Assembly (NCBI RefSeq): GCF_040802235.1
Contig: NW_027332181.1
Coordinates: forward strand, 434,001 to 498,000
Length of the DNA: 64,000 nucleotides
Source: Manis javanica
Taxonomy: Eukaryota > Chordata > Mammalia > Pholidota > Manidae
Direction: 5' to 3'
This document shows positions 58,254-64,000 of the stretch, one piece after another. The stretch's first letter is position 1; every line of letters starts with the position of its first letter. Under the pieces are notes generated by a model. The model did no database searches. It had not been told where the DNA came from and was given only the letters and a program-made list of their open reading frames with translations. A program made the position numbers and the translations under genes.

Positions 58254-58666
58254 TGGTCGGTGGTTCCCAAAGTGTGGTCCTGAGACCCACAGCATCAGTG
58301 TCATCTGAGAACTTGTCTGAGATGCAAATTCTCAGGCCCCATTCTTTCTTTGAGAGGGCATCTCTCATATTTATTGATCAAATGGTTGTTAACAACAATA
58401 AAATTCTGTATAGGGGACTCAATGCACAGTCATTAATCAACCCCAAGCCTATTTCTCAACAGTCTCCAATCTTCTGAAGCATAACAAGTTCTTACATGGT
58501 GAACAAGTTCTTACATAGTGAATAAGTTCTTACATGGTGCAAGGGCAGTCATATCACAGAAACTTTCAATTTTGATCATACATCATGATTTATAAACAAT
58601 CAAGTCAGATATGATTATTCATCTGATTTTTATACTTGATTTATATGTGAATCCCACATTTCTCCC

Positions 58667-58701
<35 letters not shown>

Positions 58702-59012
58702 TTAATAAAATGCTGAAGTGGTAGGTAGATGCAAGATAAAGGTAGAAAACATAATTTAGTGCTGTAAGAGGGCAATTGTAGATGATCAGGTGTGTACCTA
58801 TAGACTAAGTATTAATCCAAGCTAGACAAGGGCAACGAAACATCCACGGATGCAGAAGATTTCTCTCAAAACAGGGAGGGTGAGGTTCTAAGTCAGGCCC
58901 CATTCTTGACCTCCGGGATCAGAAACTCTGGTGCCAAGTTCAAGCCTCTGTGCTCTAACAAGCCCTCCAGCTGACTTGGCTACAAGCTTCAATTGGAGAA
59001 GCAGTAGTTTAG
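58254..59012 (+). mobile_element. hAT-Charlie element split by a retrocopy
   Basis: The left part (58254-58346) reads 'ggttcccaaagtgtggtcct' and 'gatgcaaattctcaggcccc'. The right part (58893 on) resumes with a repeat of the same 15 bases, then 'gggatcagaaactctggtgc' and 'aagcagtagttt'. The element is old, and the inserted sequence is younger. Confidence 0.8.
58347..58892 (-). mobile_element. 5'-truncated retrocopy of an endogenous retrovirus 3' end
   Basis: About 545 bp related to 25478-26010. On the - strand it holds a short pre-LTR stretch, a long (AAT)n tract (about 12 units against 6 in the other copy), the purine tract, the TGTGGGATTC LTR start, U3-R, AATAAA, and a nearly lost A tail (tctt at 58347-58350). 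It is flanked by a perfect 15-bp duplication, tcaggccccattctt, at 58332-58346 and 58893-58907. The duplication ends TTCTT/GA, close to the L1 endonuclease preference TTTT/AA. No coding sequence remains. Confidence 0.85.
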
Positions 59013-60300
59013 GGATATAAGGTGTGTTGCAAGGCAGCAGTAAGAGCCTTCTTGAGGTTAGTGGTTGTTGAGTTTAGAGTGAAACCAGTCAGTGCATTTC
59101 ATCCGAGTCCATCCTGAGAATGCATTCCCCCTTCCAGCAATTCTATGAGGAATGGGTAGAAAACCCAGTTCTAGCTAATTCGCTGCAGAAGACTGTGGGG
59201 AAGGGCTTCTAGAGAAGAGCCCTTCACTTTTACAAATGAACTCAAGGAAGTCAGAATCCCTTCTCTCCTTTGGGACCTTTCTTCATCTCATGTCCCTGCC
59301 ATTCAGCAGCAAGAGGAGTTTCTTTCATGTTCTTAGTTTCTAAGGTTCATTTTCAAAACCCAAGTTAGGCCCACCCATTACCTTTGAGGTCAGTTCATAG
59401 AGCCCATTAAACAAGCACCGTGTGTGTGCTGGGCATTGAAAGAAACAGGGCCCCTTGGCCTGTATAACCTTTAAGTGTAGACTTTCTTCCTCACACTTAG
59501 CTGAGGGATCCTTTAGTTCTCCAATAAATAGACTGACACTAAGGCTGCTGGCATTTTAAACATTATTTTATCATTCACTCCTTTGCTGTCACTGTTTCTT
59601 GCTTGGTGCTAAATGCTGCTGACCCTGCCCCTGCCCACTGTGAGAAGTCTCTGACCAAAGGTGGCATCAGGAGAGCCTTGGCAAGTCCACCTTGGGAAGG
59701 AGACACCACACATCTGAGGGAAGCAGGGAGAGCAGGAGGAGGGAGGGACCAGAGTGCATGCAGTACCCACAGTAAAGCAGTAATAGCAAAACAATACAAC
59801 AATTCACTAAAGGAACAGTGATACACAGAGGGCGGGTGCCCCACGACTGTTGGAGATCTGGCACAGATGACTCCTGCCTGTCATCGTTGGGTCTCCCCTA
59901 CCTGTCTGCAGAGGCAGGCAGAACAGGCTGGTGCAGGATGGCACCTGGATTGAGAGCCAGCCCACACCCAGGTACTCACAGGACAACTGGTTACACCTCA
60001 AGGGATCAGCTCTCGCTGCTCTGGAATTGTGCCCTCGGTGGTATCATGAGTGGCTAGGGCCCCTTGCAGGAGCCACATTATCTCAAACTGGAATCTCTAT
60101 GCAAACTGGGGGTCCCAGGATGGATCTGGCGCCTCCAGGAACTAGGTGTTCAATCTGAGTGCTCGTCTACTAGACCTTGGGCCTCCCGAGGACAGAGGCA
60201 GCACTTTATTCATCAGGGTGCCCCCCGGGATGAGCCCAGAGCCTGCCATGAGACATAGCATTGAAAATGTGTTGAATTGAAGGCCTGCTTGCTTAACTGA
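59013..60300. other. No recognised gene
   Basis: Unique-looking sequence with short overlapping frames. Nothing supported. Confidence 0.4.
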
Positions 60301-60645
60301 AGGGCAAACTTTTCCTATAAAGGGCCCAATAGTAATATTTCCCTATAAAGTAAATAGTAAATATGGGCTTAGGGAACCATATGATCTCTATTGCCATCTC
60401 TTCCAGCAGTTACAGTAGCCACAGATGCTATATGTGAACAAAGGACTGGAGATGTTCCAATAAAACTTTATTTCATGGACACTGATATTTGAATTTCATG
60501 TAACTTTCACATGTCATGGAATATTCTTCTGATTTTTTAGCCATTTAAAAATATAAAAGCTACTCTTACCTTATGAGCTCACAGAAACAGGCAACAGGCC
60601 AGATTTGATGTTTGGGTTATAGTTTACAGATCCCTGGTCTAATGT
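60301..60645 (+). mobile_element. hAT-type DNA transposon fossil
   Basis: 'gggcaaacttttcctataaa' with 'gggcccaatagtaatattt', later 'ttccaataaaactttatttc', 'acaggcaacaggccagattt' and 'gttatagtttacagatccct' follow the order of a common mammalian hAT repeat. Confidence 0.75.
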
Positions 60646-60767
60646 ATCAAAAAAGGCCACTTCTGGTTTCCAATGACAGTAAGCATAGCTTTTCACATTT
60701 TGGTCTCCTAATAGCCATTGGGATGTGCAGTGCCTCAACAGTTGAATAACCCACATTCCTCCCTGGT

Positions 60768-60818
60768 ATGTGTGCATGCACACACATGCACACTCACACG
60801 CACATACACACTCACTCA
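60768..60818. repeat. Imperfect (CA)n tract
   Basis: Alternating CA/TG with interruptions ('gcacacacatgcacactcac'), a degenerate dinucleotide repeat. Confidence 0.85.
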
Positions 60819-61149
60819 CAGACCTACCTAATACATGGCCACTGTTCGGGACACCAAGGTGTGAGGCAGCCAGTCTCCAGGTTGCCAGGGTAATTGCTGA
60901 CTCACTTTTAGGCCTATTGCTGCTTCTAGGTAAGAGAGAGATGTGTAGACTGTTAGCAATTTGAGGCTGATTTATCTTTCTGCCTCCTCCACCCCCCATC
61001 ACGCCAGTGCATATTAGGCCAGGGTGGGAGGCCGCAAATTAGTGTGAAGCTGAGAGAGAGACTGGGTAGCAAAAAATATAGCAAGGGGTCAGGAAAAGGA
61101 TTTCTAATGTTAGCAATGATTCCACCTGGAATTTTACACTTTTTAGTGC

Positions 61150-61410
61150 ATTTTAATTTATCAGGCTGCTCATTCATTCCTTACAGCACCATGAGGGATA
61201 ATTCACCTCACTGAGGAAACTATAGTCCAGAGAACTTTGGGGATTTGCTTATAGTCACGTGGCCTTCATGTGGAAGAGCCATGACTCAGATACGGGTATT
61301 TATCCAAAGTTAATTTGTTCATTAGTCAGTAAACAAGCGTTGAGGGTTGCAAATGTCACACATGTGCTACACAGGAGGAATGTAAAGATGAATATGACCT
61401 AGTCCTTGTC
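61150..61410 (-). repeat. MIR followed by L2 3' end, reversed
   Basis: 'actgaggaaactatagtcca' with 'gatttgcttatagtcacgtg' is reversed MIR. 'cattagtcagtaaacaagcg' with 'gtgctacacaggaggaatgt' is reversed L2 tail. Confidence 0.65.
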
Positions 61411-61794
61411 CTCCGCTGAGCTTCTCAGGCCTGCTTTATCATTGCCTGCCTGTGAGACCTCTGCAATGACGATTCTCAGGCCCACTTTTCATGGGCTGCA
61501 TCGGGGTCTGCAGTCGGGGCAAACACCCCATAGCCTGGGCACCCTCCTTCACCACCCCCTCCTCAGACCAGCACCCGGCCTGGGAAAGGTGGGCTCCAGA
61601 CCTAGGAGGGTGCTCCTCCTGTCTAGCTGGTGGGGGCCAATTCTAGAATAGGATCTAGTGTCAGGGTCCACTGGGAACCCCAAGGGATCTCCACACCTCC
61701 CTGTACATATTTCAGTATTTTATTCCGGAGGGGTATTCCCACTGAAAGTTTTTCATGCTGAGTTGGAATTTGGCACAGCCTCGTAGTGAAATGA

Positions 61795-61925
61795 CAAAAG
61801 CTTGAGATTTGAAACAAGAGGCCCCAGATTATGTGACCCTAAGCAAGTCACCTAACCTCTCTGAACTTCTGTTTCCTCATTTGAAGGGACAATGGGGACA
61901 ATAAGAATAATACCCCAAGTGCAAA
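61795..61925 (+). repeat. MIR SINE
   Basis: Forward MIR: 'ctaagcaagtcacctaacct', 'ctctgaacttctgtttcctc', 'gacaatggggacaataagaa'. Confidence 0.85.
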
Positions 61926-62359
61926 CATTCCAAAAGAATGGGCCTAGGAATTTGTGGACGTGCCATCACCTTAGGGAGTCCTGCCATCTTCCTCCATGTA
62001 GTTCTGCCATGGGCCTGCGCTTGACTGTGGCCAGTCACGGAGTGGCTTGCAGTGTCCTAAGTTAAGTAGACCAAGATTTTGTCCCTAGATGCTGGCATCA
62101 CCGTCTGAGAAGAATCAATGTGTTCCAAAGCAGTAGATGCCCAGACATCTTGCAGGATGAAGACAAGCCTTAGTTGTCCTCCTGCAGCCAGTCAGTGTTT
62201 GAAGTGAACTCACTGCTGAGAATATAAAATGAAATTCCCATTAAATTCCTTAAAATACCATAGAACTCAATTTCCAAATGTATTTTGTTGACAAGCCATA
62301 TTTAGGGGACACTTCTGACCTTTATGTAAGCTTGCGATGTTTCTTTTTCTGTTTTCCAG

Positions 62360-62408
62360 ATGAACTCTTCTGTCCTCCCTTCCAACTTGCAGCTTTTGCA
62401 GCCATCAG
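62360..62408 (+). other. Candidate short exon (unverified)
   Basis: A strong acceptor (ctttttctgttttccag) and a consensus donor (cag before gtaagc) bound 49 bp that begin with ATG and read MNSSVLPSNLQLLQPS. No protein family is recognised. Such pairs also occur by chance, so this may be an lncRNA exon or nothing. Confidence 0.2.
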
Positions 62409-62609
62409 GTAAGCGCCATCAGGTGTGGTCTGACGCTGCTGCTTTCCCACGCTGCACCCCTCTTCCTGGCCCAGGGGTGGAGGCTCTGCTTCCCTGTCCT
62501 CAGGGATGACATGCTGCTCTGGCCTGCCACTGAGCCCTGAGCCTGAACTAGGGAGTTTTCTTTCCACAGAGTGGGGGCTCCTGCCTCATTTCCATGGTTT
62601 CTTACCTCA

Positions 62610-63130
62610 GTTAGATGGGGTTTTTATTTAATACTTAGATTTTAATAGCTGATTGCTTCAGATGGGCTTTGGAGTTGTTTATCTTGCCTCTGATGAATGT
62701 TTTATTATCTAAAGTTTTAAGTCCCTCTCTCTTTTGGGATTTACAGCCTGGCTGCTCTAGGTTCACAGAGCTTTTCCATTAAAGGTCTCTCTCCTCTGCC
62801 AATATTTATTGCTAGCGTCACTGTTTGCCCAGAAGCTACTGTCTGCTGCACCTTCTGGGAAGTGAAATTTATGTCCTGGCACTGATGGGGGTGACATCAC
62901 CAAAGCAATGTTCACATCATCGAGTGGCATAAACCCTGAGCCCAAGTCTCCAGTGGTTGGCAAGGGGGAGATGGGAGCGAACCGAGTGGGTTTACCTTCA
63001 TCTACCTCTTCCTTCCCCTCCCCTCCCTGCACCAGCCCACCCACCACTGGTATTGACAGCATCATTATGTAATTATAGAATCTCTTAAAATTGACACACC
63101 TTCTTAAAATTAGTATTGAGGGGCTGGGGT
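62610..63130. other. Repeat-free block with homeobox-like motifs, possible enhancer
   Basis: No known repeat. Contains 'ttgtttatcttgcc', 'tgacatcacc', 'tattgacagcatcattatg', 'taattat' and two 'cttaaaatt' blocks, resembling clustered forkhead, GATA, CRE-like and homeodomain sites. Motif reading only. Confidence 0.3.
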
Positions 63131-63689
63131 CAGTAGCGCTGGAGGGGGATGCCCAGGCCTTATGCGAGGGTGTTTGGTCAAAGGGCAACAGCCCTGCTTT
63201 CCCTTTGCAGCAAGTCCCCCGCATATGAACCCTGTTTTGCTCTCCTCTGTGGACAGTGAGAGAGTCTCACTACTCCCTAGCAGAACTGGGATTTGAGCCT
63301 AGTAGCTCTTCGGACCCAGGGCTCTCTCCTCTGCTTCCATGACCGGATTCGGTGGCATGTACCTCCAGGAAGGCTGGGTGGAGCTCTCAGCCCCACCCCT
63401 CACCTACCTGCCCTACGTGAAAGTCACCCCCAGGCTCCCCTGAGAGCTGGGGAGAGAGAAACAGAACCTGTGGGGGCAGCAGTTTGCTGGGCACAGGCAG
63501 CCTCAGCCCACTCTCTTCGCTCCTTCCCTATTTAGCCAGCTTTCTCCTACTACACCATGGCTATTTTCTCTAGGGAGTGTTGGTGCCATCTCTACTTCCT
63601 CACCTTCTATTGAATCAGGGCTCTTCCCCTCCCTCCCAGTTCACCTGAAATGACCAGTGGTCTCCCAAATGCCCAGCTCAGTGAATGGC

Positions 63690-63875
63690 TTTGGTCCAGG
63701 GGCGACTTCATGGACACGAGATGGGTACAGTGACCCAGAGCCCTGCACCCAGAAAGTCCCCATGTTTGCTTTAATGCTGCACTGCTGTAGTCTTGAAATA
63801 CTTAATACATTCTGAATAAAATGAGGACTCTAAATTCCCATTTTGCACTGGGCCCCACGAATAATGCAGGCCATC
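63690..63875 (+). mobile_element. Old DNA-transposon-like repeat
   Basis: 'aggggcgacttcatggacac', 'gtagtcttgaaatacttaat' and 'cattttgcactgggccccac' follow the order of a common ancient mammalian repeat, probably hAT type. Family not resolved. Confidence 0.5.
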
Positions 63876-64000
63876 TTCTCTGAGTTTTTCTCAAAGGTCA
63901 CCTCTATGACGCACACCTACCCAGCCTGAGTTCTCCCTCCTTCTCTCCAGCAGAATCCCATTTTTTTCAGTCACCATCAGAGACCCTGTAATCTCAGGAA

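Overview
This is nuclear DNA from a placental mammal. It is mostly fossil repeats (MIR, L2, L1, hAT, MaLR) around one recognisable protein gene with GT-AG introns. I see no bacterial or organellar sequence, no tRNA or rRNA gene, no CRISPR array and no intact protein-coding gene. No young SINE of any well-known lineage (Alu, B1/B2, carnivore tRNA-Lys, ruminant BovA, equine ERE, bat VES) is visible. The youngest inserts are a 6.1 kb L1 and two polyadenylated copies of an endogenous retrovirus. That profile suggests a laurasiatherian with little SINE activity; a pangolin is my guess, made from memory and not proven.

Layout. Positions 1-6.6 kb are AT-rich DNA and old repeats. From 6.6 to 17.5 kb on the + strand are five exons of MAB21L3 (mab-21-like 3, a cGAS/Mab21-fold protein). 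The exons are well conserved and all have canonical splice sites, but the frame is broken twice: +1 in the second recognised exon, giving an immediate TAA, and -2 at the end of the third. Exon-phase arithmetic reveals both breaks independently. The locus is either a recently dead unitary pseudogene or carries two assembly errors. The first coding exon was not found.

Positions 17.5-64 kb hold no recognised gene. In human, MAB21L3 is followed by a long gene-poor stretch before ATP1A1, and this region looks equivalent. It holds a degraded L1 (20.7-24.2 kb), a retroposed retroviral transcript with an env remnant (25.5-27.1 kb), a nearly full-length but dead L1 on the - strand (27.3-33.4 kb), many L2 and MIR pieces, two orphan CpG islands (37.1-37.6 and 50.3-50.8 kb), CTCF-like motifs at 18.96 and 37.28 kb, and a second retroviral retrocopy (58.35-58.89 kb) inside an old hAT element with a perfect 15-bp target-site duplication.

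No undescribed gene system was found. The most notable points are the inactivated MAB21L3, the evidence that L1 machinery repeatedly copied retroviral transcripts here, a compact CACGTG/DR1/CACGTG regulatory cluster in a MAB21L3 intron, and the two CpG islands without a gene. Repeat family names come from memory of consensus sequences, and repeat ends are approximate.
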